64,000 nt of DNA from Mesorhizobium sp. M2E.F.Ca.ET.219.01.1.1 (lineage in GTDB: Bacteria; Pseudomonadota; Alphaproteobacteria; Rhizobiales; Rhizobiaceae). Of the stretch, positions 1-7,314 are shown piece after piece (within the stretch, counting starts at the first letter, position 1; each line of letters opens with the position of its first letter). Both the position numbers and the translations under genes were made by a program. The notes beneath the pieces were generated by a model. The model was given only the letters and a program-made list of their open reading frames with translations. It was not told the DNA's origin and searched no databases. Where the stretch lies: assembly GCF_004016445.2 (NCBI RefSeq), contig NZ_SADT02000007.1, positions 275,002 through 339,001 on the forward strand, written 5' to 3'.

Positions 1-2
1 TG

Positions 3-743
3 CCGGATCGCGTCGGCAGGCAGCTGCGGAAAGGCAACGTCGCCGAGCGCATCCACGCGGCGGAGATGTTGGCGGCGCTGGGTTCGGAGGACGCGTCGGC
101 AAGCCTGCTTACGGCGCTCACCCAGGACCGTTCGCGCGAAGTGAGGATCGCGGCGGCCATCGCGCTCTGCGATCTGGGCAGCCTGCCCCTGCTCGGCACC
201 GCGCTGGATTTTATCGGCGTGGCGGGGCAGCGCTCGCGGCGCTTGATCGAGCTGTTCAGGCGCTTTCCACGCTCGCGCTTCAACGAGCTTGCGGTCCACG
301 CATCCCGGGTGGACGCCTCGCCCTTCATCAGGGCGGCCGCGATCGACGCGCTTGCCCACGCTGGCGGCTTTGGCTTCGCCGATTTCTTCGCCAGCCTGGC
401 CGGCGATGCCGCGCCCGAGGTTGTCGCCGCCGCGGTGCGGGCGCTGGGCCTGACGGGCCACGCCGAGGCGCCGGCGATCCTGAAGCGCGCCATGGCCAAT
501 GACGACTGGGACGTGCGCGCCGCCGCCGCCGAATCCGCGGGCCGCCTCGGCCTGCCCGAGCTCGCCGTGCCGCTTTCCAGGCTGATGGACGACGAGTTCT
601 GGACCGTGCGCTACGCCGCCGCCAACGCCTTGCGCTCCTTCGGCCAGCCGGGAGAGCGGCTGTTGCGCGAGATCGCTTCGGCGGAAGTCTCGCGCAGCCA
701 GCGCACCGCCTCGCTCATCCTTGCCGAGGGGCCGGCCCTATGA
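3..743 (+). CDS. HEAT-repeat protein, 5' end cut by window edge
   Basis: The reading frame is open from the first bases of the window, so the true start lies upstream; the ATG at 66 is internal. The visible 246 residues are successive two-helix units rich in Ala, Leu and Arg, with the recurring pattern of an acidic residue, VRxAAAxALG and a Gly turn, typical of HEAT/PBS-lyase-like repeats that act as protein-binding scaffolds. No catalytic motif is visible. The stop overlaps the start of the downstream glycosyltransferase (ATGA), so the two are translationally coupled and the protein probably serves the same polysaccharide pathway, perhaps as an assembly partner. That role is inference. Confidence 0.8.
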   Translation, partial: PDRVGRQLRKGNVAERIHAAEMLAALGSEDASASLLTALTQDRSREVRIAAAIALCDLGSLPLLGTALDFIGVAGQRSRRLIELFRRFPRSRFNELAVHASRVDASPFIRAAAIDALAHAGGFGFADFFASLAGDAAPEVVAAAVRALGLTGHAEAPAILKRAMANDDWDVRAAAAESAGRLGLPELAVPLSRLMDDEFWTVRYAAANALRSFGQPGERLLREIASAEVSRSQRTASLILAEGPAL

Positions 744-2170
744 TCGCCGACTGGAGCCATGAGGTTGTTTTGGCAGCCACCATCCTGTCCTGGTTCATCA
801 TCGGGGCAGGGCTGGCGCAGACGACGATCTACCTCCTGCAGCTCGTCGTCGCCGGCTACGCGCTGTCCAACCGCCCGCCCGTAGCGCGCTCGGCGCTGTT
901 GTGGCAGCGCTATGGCGACGTCGCGCCGCCGATCGCGCTGCTGGTGCCTGCCTATAACGAGGCGTTGAACGTGGTCGAGAGCGTGCACTCGATGCTGGCG
1001 CTCGAATATCCGAATTTCGAGGTGGTCGTGATCAACGACGGCTCGAAGGACGACACGCTGCAGCGCCTGATCGACGCCTTCAGGCTGGTGAAGTTCCAGC
1101 GGCCTTACGAGGAGGCGCTCGCGCACCAGCCAATCCGTGGTCTCTATTCCTCGCCGATGACCGAACGGCTGTTCGTGGTCGATAAGGAAAATGGCGGCAA
1201 GGCCGATGCCCAGAACGCCGGCATCAATGTCTGCCGAGCGCCGCTCTTTTGCGTCATCGACGGCGACTCCATCCTCGAGCCCGATGCCCTGATGCGCGCC
1301 GCCCAGCCTTTCATCGACGACCCGGAGCGCACCATCGCCGTGGGCGGCACGATCCGCATCGCCAACGGTTCTAAGATCGAGGCGGGCAGGGTGCGCGAGA
1401 TCCATTTGCCGCGACGCTTGCTGCCTTTGTTCCAGGTGGTCGAATATCTCAGGGCGTTCTTGATGGCGCGACTGGCCTGGAGCAGCATCAACACGCTGAT
1501 GCTGGTGTCCGGCGCCTTCGGCATGTTCCGCCGCGCCGAAGTGGTGGTGGTGGGCGGCTTCACCAAGGGTTCGATGGGCGAGGATCTCGACCTTGTCATC
1601 AAGCTGCACCGCCATATGCGTGACAAAAAGCGCAAATACCGGATCCAGTTCATTCCCGAGCCGGTGTGCTGGACCGAGGCGCCGGAAACGTTGAGCGTGC
1701 TCGCCCGCCAGCGCTCGCGCTGGCAGCGCGGCGCGCTCGAATGCTTCTTCCGCTACCGCTCGATGCTCTTCAACCCGCGCTATGGCCGCGTCGGCTTCCT
1801 GGGCTTCGGCCACATCCTGATCGTCGATGTGCTGGGACCGGTGGCGGAGGTGCTGGGCTATATCCTGATCCCGGCCTTCTGGCTGCTCGGTATCCTGTCG
1901 GCCGAATACCTGCTCGCCTTCACCGCGCTCATCTTCACCTATGGCGTCTGTGTCAGCGTCTGCTCGCTGATCCTCGAGGAAGCCGAGCTGCAGCGCTTTC
2001 CGCGCGCCAGGGACCTCGCCGTGCTGACGGTGGCCGCCGTGATCGAGAATTTCGGCTACCGCCAGCTGAACAATTTCTGGCGGGTGAAAGGCTGGTGGCA
2101 ATTCTTGCGCGGCAACCAGGGTTGGGGCGAAATGACCCGGACCGGACTTGGCGGCGCTGGGAAGAAGTGA
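740..2170 (+). CDS. Family 2 processive glycosyltransferase, membrane bound
   Basis: This 476-residue protein has an N-terminal membrane helix (about residues 8-40), a cytoplasmic GT-A domain and several C-terminal membrane segments (about 355-430). Family 2 signatures are visible: LVPAYNE, the first Asp motif NDGSKDDT, the metal-binding DGDS, a GAFGMFRR segment, the GEDLDL acceptor motif and QRSRWQRG (the QxxRW of processive synthases such as PgaC, NodC and hyaluronan synthase). It should polymerise a sugar nucleotide into an extracellular polysaccharide; the sugar cannot be read from sequence, though the closest architectures are N-acetylglucosaminyltransferases. It overlaps the preceding HEAT-repeat gene by 4 bp. 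Confidence 0.88.
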   Translation: MIADWSHEVVLAATILSWFIIGAGLAQTTIYLLQLVVAGYALSNRPPVARSALLWQRYGDVAPPIALLVPAYNEALNVVESVHSMLALEYPNFEVVVINDGSKDDTLQRLIDAFRLVKFQRPYEEALAHQPIRGLYSSPMTERLFVVDKENGGKADAQNAGINVCRAPLFCVIDGDSILEPDALMRAAQPFIDDPERTIAVGGTIRIANGSKIEAGRVREIHLPRRLLPLFQVVEYLRAFLMARLAWSSINTLMLVSGAFGMFRRAEVVVVGGFTKGSMGEDLDLVIKLHRHMRDKKRKYRIQFIPEPVCWTEAPETLSVLARQRSRWQRGALECFFRYRSMLFNPRYGRVGFLGFGHILIVDVLGPVAEVLGYILIPAFWLLGILSAEYLLAFTALIFTYGVCVSVCSLILEEAELQRFPRARDLAVLTVAAVIENFGYRQLNNFWRVKGWWQFLRGNQGWGEMTRTGLGGAGKK

Positions 2171-2200
2171 GCCCGACCGCTGGCGTCAGGCCAGTCCATG

Positions 2201-2557
2201 TCACGCCAGCGTCCGTTCGATCTCCCCCATCAAGGCATCGAGCCCCGCGCGGACAGTCGCGCCATCCGCCTGCTCGATCAGCAGCGTCTCCAGCGCCGAC
2301 GCCCGCGCGCTGATCTCCGCAAATCCGAACGTTCCCGCCGCTCCCGCCAGCGAATGCGCGATCTTGATCAGGGGATCACTGCCGTGCTGGGGGTTGCTTT
2401 GACGAGCGATGGCCTTCAACTCTTCCAACTGACCGCCACACCGGATGAGGAAGCGTTGCCGCAACGGGGCGAAGGGATCGTTTGCGATTGGCGCGCTCTC
2501 CAGGATGGTATGAGCGTATTTAACCAGAAAGCAGCGCGGGTTGAAACGGCTGCTCAA
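2201..2557 (-). CDS. Hpt (histidine phosphotransfer) domain protein
   Basis: The last ~95 residues form a single Hpt four-helix domain. The phospho-acceptor lies in KIAHSLAGAAGTFGF, matching the HxLKGxxxxxG signature (Lys replaced by Ala). Such proteins relay phosphate between response-regulator receiver domains in multistep phosphorelays. The frame stays open upstream to 2791, but that part overlaps the livM remnant and is Arg-rich like an antisense shadow. I chose the TTG at 2557, preceded by GAGGAG at a rather long distance; the start is uncertain. It runs convergently to the glycosyltransferase gene, and no partner kinase is visible. Confidence 0.55.
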   Translation of the reverse strand: MSSRFNPRCFLVKYAHTILESAPIANDPFAPLRQRFLIRCGGQLEELKAIARQSNPQHGSDPLIKIAHSLAGAAGTFGFAEISARASALETLLIEQADGATVRAGLDALMGEIERTLA

Positions 2558-2775
2558 CCGCGGTTGGTTCGGCTCCTCTGCAGCCAGCCGTTCAGCCCGT
2601 TCGGCCACGCAATGACGAAGATCGCCAGCAGCCGCCCAAGGCCGATATTGCGGTAATCGGACAATTCTCGCATGCCTTCGTCGGCCAGCATCAGCACGGC
2701 GGCGCCCAGCAGCGGCCCCCATATCGAGCTGAGCCCGCCGATGACGATCATCGCGATCGAATCCGTTCCGTCGTT
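2557..2775 (-). pseudogene. Remnant of a branched-chain amino acid ABC permease (LivM C-terminus)
   Basis: About 70 codons on the minus strand read IAMIVIGGLSSIWGPLLGA, then a Leu/Ala-rich membrane segment, then AIFVIAWPNGLNG. This is the C-terminal end of LivM-type permeases, which normally reads MVVIGGLGTLWGP...GAA and ends FxPxGLxG. No upstream part of the permease is recognisable and the rest of the transporter is absent, so it is a fossil left by deletion. The part beyond it (toward 2829) has no permease similarity. Recognition is by motif memory only. Confidence 0.5.
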
Positions 2776-2947
2776 GCGGTGCCGAAGCCACTGCGGTAAT
2801 CTTAGGCGGATTGGACGATACGCATGCATCCTGTCGTTAGTGCAAGGGTTTCATCCGGCCTTATCGGATTGTGAACTCTTTAACAGACCTACGCGTCGCA
2901 AGCTGAATTCTTGTGGCCGACAGGTCATAGCGGTTAGGGATTTTGCC

Positions 2948-5497
2948 ATGCTGCGACGCTGCGCTCTGATTGCAGCCTTGATCCTCGTGGGCCTCACGAC
3001 GGTGCAGGCGCAGGCCGATCGAAGAGTTGCGCTTGTCATCGGCAATTCCGAATACCGCGAAATCCCAGCGCTCAAGAATCCCGACAAGGATGCCGAGGAC
3101 GTGTCGAACACGTTCCGGGTGGCCGGGTTCGATGTGTTCGTCGCCAAGGACCTCACCAAGCTCCAGTTCGAGAAGGAATTCCGCAATTATCTGGCGGCAG
3201 CGGACGGCGCCGATCTGGCGGTCGTCTATTATTCGGGTCACGGCTTTCAGATCGGTGGCGAGAATTTCCTGATCCCGGTCGATGCGTCGCTCAAAGGTGC
3301 GGCCGACATCGAGGTCCAGGCGGTCAAGCTCGACGATGTCCTGCAGCAATTGCGCGCCAAATCGAAGATCCAGGTGATCATCCTCGACGCCTGCCGCAAC
3401 AATCCGTTCCCGCGCAAGGACTATTGGCTGCGCGACCAGTTGATCGCGGCCGGCGGCACCGGCCTCGCCCAGGTGAAAAGCTCCTTGAACACGCTGATAG
3501 CCTTCGCCACCGAGCCGGGCGCCGTCGCCTATGACGGCTCCGGCGATCTCAGCCCCTTCTCATCCGCCTTCTCCCGCCGCGCGCTGGCGCCGAACCAGGA
3601 GATACGCTCGGTGATGGCGGCCGTGCGCCGCGATGTGGTCGCGGCCACCAAGGGGGCGCAGGTTCCGTGGGAAAACTCCTCGCTGATCGACGAGGTGGTG
3701 CTGATGCGCCGCGCCAGCCGGCCGGCTTTGCCGCCGGTGCTGGAAAAAACCGTGCCGTCGGGCGTCGGACCGGTCGCGCTCGACCTGCCGGTGCCGGTCG
3801 ATGTCGACGGCGGCGCCGTCACCATCAGCATCGAAAGGCCGCCGGCGATGGGGCGCCTGATCCTGGACGGCAAGCCGGTCGCGACGGGCGAGCCGATAGA
3901 GGGCAAGGACCTGCCGCGGCTCCAGATGGACGTGCCGAAGGGCGCCGACGCCGAGGATCAGGTCGACATGCTGGCCTATGCCACGCATGACGAATGGGGC
4001 GGCGGATCGCAGGGCATATTGGTGTTCCGGGTCAAGAACGGCGACGCTGCCGCGGGCAAGCAGCTCGTGGCCTCGCTGGAGTCCGAGCAGAAGCAGCAGG
4101 TGGTGGAGCGCGGCATCCACATCGCCGGCGCCGCCGAGGCGATCGAGAACCGCGACGTCAAGATCCCCGTCGGTGTCGGCCCCGTGCCGCTGAAGCTGGA
4201 TTTCCCGGCGAAGGATCCAGGCGTCAGCCTGAAGCTCGCGAGCTATCCGGCAACCGGGACGCTGTCCCTCCCGGACAGGACCCTGTCGCCTCAATCGAGC
4301 CTGATGGCCGATGAAGTCGACCAGCTGCGCTACGAACCGCAGATAGGTGCTGCCAAACCATTGATCGTCGGCTTCGAGATCAGTGCCGCCAACACGTCAG
4401 CGAAGCCGGCGACCATGAAACTGTCGCCCAGCGTCGATCCCTGCGACACGCAGGCAGGCGAACCTTTGGACCTGCAGGGCGTCGTCCCCGGCCTGCTGCC
4501 GAACGAGATCGGCGCCGGCGCGGTGGAGGCCTGCCGGGCGGCCGTGAAGGCCTATCCCGATGTCGCGCGTTTCCACTACGAACTCGGCCGCGCGCTGCTT
4601 GCCGCCGGCAAGGTCGATGAGGCGAAGAAGGCCATCCAGCAAGCAGCGGACAAAGGACATGTCCGTGCCGTGTTCGAGCTTGGCTACCTCAACGCAACCG
4701 GGGCGGGTATGCCCGCCAACCGCAAGCAGGCCAACACTTTCTATGCGGCGGCGTCCGACAAGGGCGATCCTTATGGCATGACCTCATGGGGCCGTGCTTT
4801 GTTCAACGGCTACGGTGTAGACCGCGATACCGGCAAGGGGCTTGACCTGCTGCTCAAGGCGGCGGCGATGGGCCATACCTACGCGATGAACGATCTTGCG
4901 GCGATCTTCACCGAGGGCCGCAACGGCGTGCCGGCAGATCCGGCGCGCGCGGTGGCCTTCCTCAAAGCTGGCGTTGAGCGGCAGGATATGTATTCGATGA
5001 ACCTGCTCGGCCGCAATTATCTCGCCGGCACGGGGGTCGAGAAGGACCCTAAGGCCGCCCTCTCGCTGTTCCAGAAGTCGATGGATCTCGGCCAGCCCTA
5101 TGCGCCCGGCAGCCTTGCCCGCATGTACAGGGATGGAGTCGGCGTCCAGCAGGATCTGACCGAAGCGCAAAGGCTTTTCGAGCTGGCGACCGACCGTGGC
5201 GATCAGTCGGCCGCGTATGATCGCGCGGCGCTGGAGATGCAAAGGGGCGACAAGGCCAATCAGGCGGTGGCCGCGCGCTACCTTGCTTTCGCAGCCGCGC
5301 TAGATCTTCGCAACGAAATCCCGGACGCAAAGGCGACGCTCGCGAAATTCGGCGCGAAGGCGAAGACAGCGGCTCTGAAACAGATGCGTGGGGAACTCAA
5401 ATCGAAGATTTCGGCAGCCGGCTCGTTGGACGATCAACTGGTCAAGACGGCCAGGGCGGTCTGGGAACAAGCCAATCCGCGCCGGGACTTGTTCTGA
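2948..5497 (+). CDS. Exported caspase-like (peptidase C14) protein with Sel1 repeats
   Basis: This 849-residue protein starts at ATG 2948, after TAGGGA, and opens with a signal peptide (MLRRCALIAALILVG...AQA). The longer upstream frame lacks a sensible start. Residues ~25-265 are a caspase/p20 fold with the catalytic pair visible: His98 in YYSGHG and Cys149 in LDACRNNPF. Residues ~270-490 contain two related beta domains, each beginning GVGPV(A/P)L. Residues ~550-800 are Sel1-like (TPR-like) repeats such as GxGVxxDxxKALxLFxKAxxxG, usually protein-binding. It is expected in the periplasm. The next gene encodes a lipoprotein 16 bp downstream, and an OmpA protein and a second caspase-like gene follow. 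Substrate unknown. Confidence 0.85.
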   Translation: MLRRCALIAALILVGLTTVQAQADRRVALVIGNSEYREIPALKNPDKDAEDVSNTFRVAGFDVFVAKDLTKLQFEKEFRNYLAAADGADLAVVYYSGHGFQIGGENFLIPVDASLKGAADIEVQAVKLDDVLQQLRAKSKIQVIILDACRNNPFPRKDYWLRDQLIAAGGTGLAQVKSSLNTLIAFATEPGAVAYDGSGDLSPFSSAFSRRALAPNQEIRSVMAAVRRDVVAATKGAQVPWENSSLIDEVVLMRRASRPALPPVLEKTVPSGVGPVALDLPVPVDVDGGAVTISIERPPAMGRLILDGKPVATGEPIEGKDLPRLQMDVPKGADAEDQVDMLAYATHDEWGGGSQGILVFRVKNGDAAAGKQLVASLESEQKQQVVERGIHIAGAAEAIENRDVKIPVGVGPVPLKLDFPAKDPGVSLKLASYPATGTLSLPDRTLSPQSSLMADEVDQLRYEPQIGAAKPLIVGFEISAANTSAKPATMKLSPSVDPCDTQAGEPLDLQGVVPGLLPNEIGAGAVEACRAAVKAYPDVARFHYELGRALLAAGKVDEAKKAIQQAADKGHVRAVFELGYLNATGAGMPANRKQANTFYAAASDKGDPYGMTSWGRALFNGYGVDRDTGKGLDLLLKAAAMGHTYAMNDLAAIFTEGRNGVPADPARAVAFLKAGVERQDMYSMNLLGRNYLAGTGVEKDPKAALSLFQKSMDLGQPYAPGSLARMYRDGVGVQQDLTEAQRLFELATDRGDQSAAYDRAALEMQRGDKANQAVAARYLAFAAALDLRNEIPDAKATLAKFGAKAKTAALKQMRGELKSKISAAGSLDDQLVKTARAVWEQANPRRDLF

Positions 5498-5513
5498 TCA
5501 ACAGGAGGCAAAA

Positions 5514-5792
5514 GTGGTGGGCTGGGCATCGAAACAGGTGATCGTTGGGACAACTTTGTCTACGGTTTTGGCGGCGCTCATGGGCTGTACGTCCATGTTG
5601 CCGCCCGGACCAGAGCCGACGCCGGTGGCGGCGAGACCTCAGGCGAAGGTCGTCCGCACCACGACGCCAAAAGTTGTCAAGCAACAGAAGGTCACTGCAA
5701 AGAAACTGATCAAACCAGTCAACGAAACCCCACCGGTCGTTGCTCCTTTGGGCGGTGGCGGCGGCGGTGGCGGTGGCGGTGGCTGGGGATAA
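5514..5792 (+). CDS. Small Gly-rich lipoprotein
   Basis: A strong AGGAGG at 5503-5508 sits 5 nt before GTG 5514 (8 nt before the adjacent GTG 5517), so translation starts at one of these rather than at the upstream ATG 5388, which lies inside the preceding gene. The ~92-residue product has a signal sequence ending in the lipobox LMGC, so it should be a lipid-anchored envelope protein. The mature part is Pro/Lys-rich and ends in a run of ten glycines followed by WG. It lies 16 bp after the caspase-like gene and is probably co-transcribed. No known family recognised. Confidence 0.65.
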   Translation: MVGWASKQVIVGTTLSTVLAALMGCTSMLPPGPEPTPVAARPQAKVVRTTTPKVVKQQKVTAKKLIKPVNETPPVVAPLGGGGGGGGGGGWG

Positions 5793-5837
5793 GACCTCAC
5801 TCTTCAGCACGCATCCAACTCAGTGCCCACCTAAGCT

Positions 5838-5884
5838 GATCCGGAAAAGCGGGAACCGGCTTTCGGAAAATATCATGCGCCTCT
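5838..5884. repeat. Dispersed intergenic repeat (AACCGG palindromic type)
   Basis: A GATCCGGAAAAG...GGAACCGGCTTTCGG...ATCATGCGC sequence with internal dyad symmetry lies between the convergent lipoprotein and DUF6931 genes. It resembles short repeats scattered through rhizobial genomes. It may also act as the transcription end for the lipoprotein gene, but there is no T-run. Confidence 0.45.
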
Positions 5885-6443
5885 AATACGCGTCGACCGA
5901 TTGTCGCTGCGCCTCCATCTCCACAATCTGGATGCCCATTTCGACGAAGGCGGAAAGCACGGCGAAGCGGTCGGCGGTTGAGACGCGCGCCAGCCCCGCC
6001 AGGATCCCGGCGTTGACGGCGTGGGCGGCGGGAAATCCGGTCGACAGCATATCGAAGGCCGGGTCACGCCACGCCGCCGACAAGGCGATCCAGGCAGCCG
6101 GCGTTGCCGGCGACGGATCGGCAGCGCTGCCCAGCGCCGCTCGATGGCGAGGATTGCCGGGCTCGCCCACCCAGTCGCTGACAAGAGCCAGCAGCTCGAG
6201 ATCCCGTTCGACAAGGAGCTCGGCGAGATGGCTCAGGCATTCATGCCCCCACCAGACCGCTGCGCGCTCGGGCAGCAGGTATGCGCAGAAGGTGACAGCT
6301 TCCTCGGGCACGCGCCCGGCAAGCAGCGCGCGGCAGAATTCCAGCGGGGGTTGGGCGGCGGCCGGCGACTTCATGTCCCGGGCGATCGCGGGGCAGGCAA
6401 GAAACAGATCCCTTGCCGTTCTGTATCCGAGTTCATTGGCCAT
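5883..6443 (-). CDS. DUF6931 family protein, T6SS-associated
   Basis: The 186-residue protein begins MANELGYRTARDLF and contains the family-like blocks PPLEFCRALLAG, PEEAVTFCAYLLPERAAVWWGHECL, PATPAAWIALSAAW and a closing AVLSAFVEMGIQI. I recall this architecture as DUF6931, which tends to occur in T6SS neighbourhoods; its function is unknown. It is soluble, mostly helical, with no signal peptide. An in-frame start at 6512 would add 23 residues, but the recognisable part begins at 6443. It is divergent from the ompA-like gene and convergent with the lipoprotein gene. Confidence 0.65.
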   Translation of the reverse strand: MANELGYRTARDLFLACPAIARDMKSPAAAQPPLEFCRALLAGRVPEEAVTFCAYLLPERAAVWWGHECLSHLAELLVERDLELLALVSDWVGEPGNPRHRAALGSAADPSPATPAAWIALSAAWRDPAFDMLSTGFPAAHAVNAGILAGLARVSTADRFAVLSAFVEMGIQIVEMEAQRQSVDAY

Positions 6444-6631
6444 GGCTGCCACACCCCGAGCATCGGCACAAACAGCACTGAAACCCCCGGCCAAGCGCCG
6501 GTCAAGCCTCAACCTTATCAGGCGCCGGCCGTCGGCAACGTGCGCTTGTTCACAGACAATCGTTTCAGGATTTGATATAGTCCGCGCCAGCGAAAATCCG
6601 CTCGAAACAGGTCAAAACAGGAGTGACGGTC

Positions 6632-7168
6632 ATGCGGTGGGGCAGCTCAGCCTTGGCATTGGCGGCCGTGCTTTTTTCAACGCACGTTTACGCCGATCCG
6701 CTTCAGAAATCGGAAGACATCGTAAAATTCTTCGCCGGCCAGGGTAATCTTGGCGCGTCACGCGGCATCTGTGTCGGCACCGAGGAAGAGTGCAAGAGCA
6801 AGGCCGAGAAGAACGAGGCGCCGCCCCAGAAGGCCGGCCTAGACATGATGATCAACTTCGCCCTGGATTCGGCCCAGCTCGACCAGACCGCCCGCGCCGA
6901 GCTGGACGAGTTCGCCAAGGCGCTTAAGGACAACCGGCTGAGCACGTTCAGCTTCGTCGTCGAAGGCCACACCGACGCGACCGGCACGGACAGCTACAAT
7001 CAGGGCCTGTCGCAGCGAAGAGCGCAATCGGTGGCCGCTTTCCTCGAAGCCAACGGCGTTCAGTCGGCGCGGCTCGAAGCGATCGGCCTCGGCAAGTCGC
7101 ATCCGCGCGTCGCCAATCCATACGATCCGGTCAACCGCCGCGTGGAAATGCGCATCAGGACGGAATAG
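6632..7168 (+). CDS. OmpA-family periplasmic/outer-membrane protein
   Basis: ATG 6632 follows AGGAG at 8 nt; GTG 6623 would overlap that ribosome site. The 178-residue protein has a signal peptide (MRWGSSALALAAVLF...VYA) and a C-terminal OmpA domain: INFALDSAQLD, the peptidoglycan-binding VVEGHTDATG with its conserved Asp, NQGLSQRRAQSV, and the closing NRRVEMRI. Two cysteines (CVGTEEEC) lie in the linker and may form a disulfide. No beta-barrel is present, so it most likely tethers something to peptidoglycan. A terminator follows. Lying between two caspase-like genes, it probably belongs to the same envelope module. Confidence 0.85.
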   Translation: MRWGSSALALAAVLFSTHVYADPLQKSEDIVKFFAGQGNLGASRGICVGTEEECKSKAEKNEAPPQKAGLDMMINFALDSAQLDQTARAELDEFAKALKDNRLSTFSFVVEGHTDATGTDSYNQGLSQRRAQSVAAFLEANGVQSARLEAIGLGKSHPRVANPYDPVNRRVEMRIRTE

Positions 7169-7210
7169 GCGGGTGGCGAGCAAGCCGACCCGTCAACAGC
7201 GAAACAGGTC

Positions 7211-7246
7211 AAGGGGAGCTCGGTCAAAACGCCGGCTCCCCTTTTG
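7211..7246 (+). terminator. Rho-independent terminator after the ompA-like gene
   Basis: AAGGGGAGC at 7211-7219 pairs with GCTCCCCTT ending at 7243, with a 15-nt loop and a short T-rich tail. It starts 42 bp after the stop of the plus-strand OmpA-type gene, and may also separate it from the convergent caspase-like gene. Confidence 0.75.
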
Positions 7247-7263
7247 TTTCTGTTTGTTTCGAC

Positions 7264-7307
7264 GCAATTCCAAGCGGAAAACCGCTTCACACTTTTCCTG
7301 GAATTGC
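7264..7307. repeat. Palindromic intergenic repeat, copy A
   Basis: A 44-bp element bounded by GCAATTCC and GGAATTGC, with an internal GCGGAAAACCGC core. The same element occurs inverted at 20837-20879 and as a variant at 22075-22117. All three copies are intergenic and flank T6SS accessory genes. Confidence 0.75.
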
Positions 7308-7314
7308 TCAACGA

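Noticed and set aside
611..2101. 496-aa minus-strand frame antisense to the glycosyltransferase
   Set aside because: Arg/His/Gln-rich shadow of a GC-rich gene with no motif; the sense frame is a clear GT2.
6513..6631. Promoter with TATAGT near 6575 for the ompA-like gene
   Set aside because: No -35 at acceptable spacing (best candidates 21-24 nt), so not reported as a feature.
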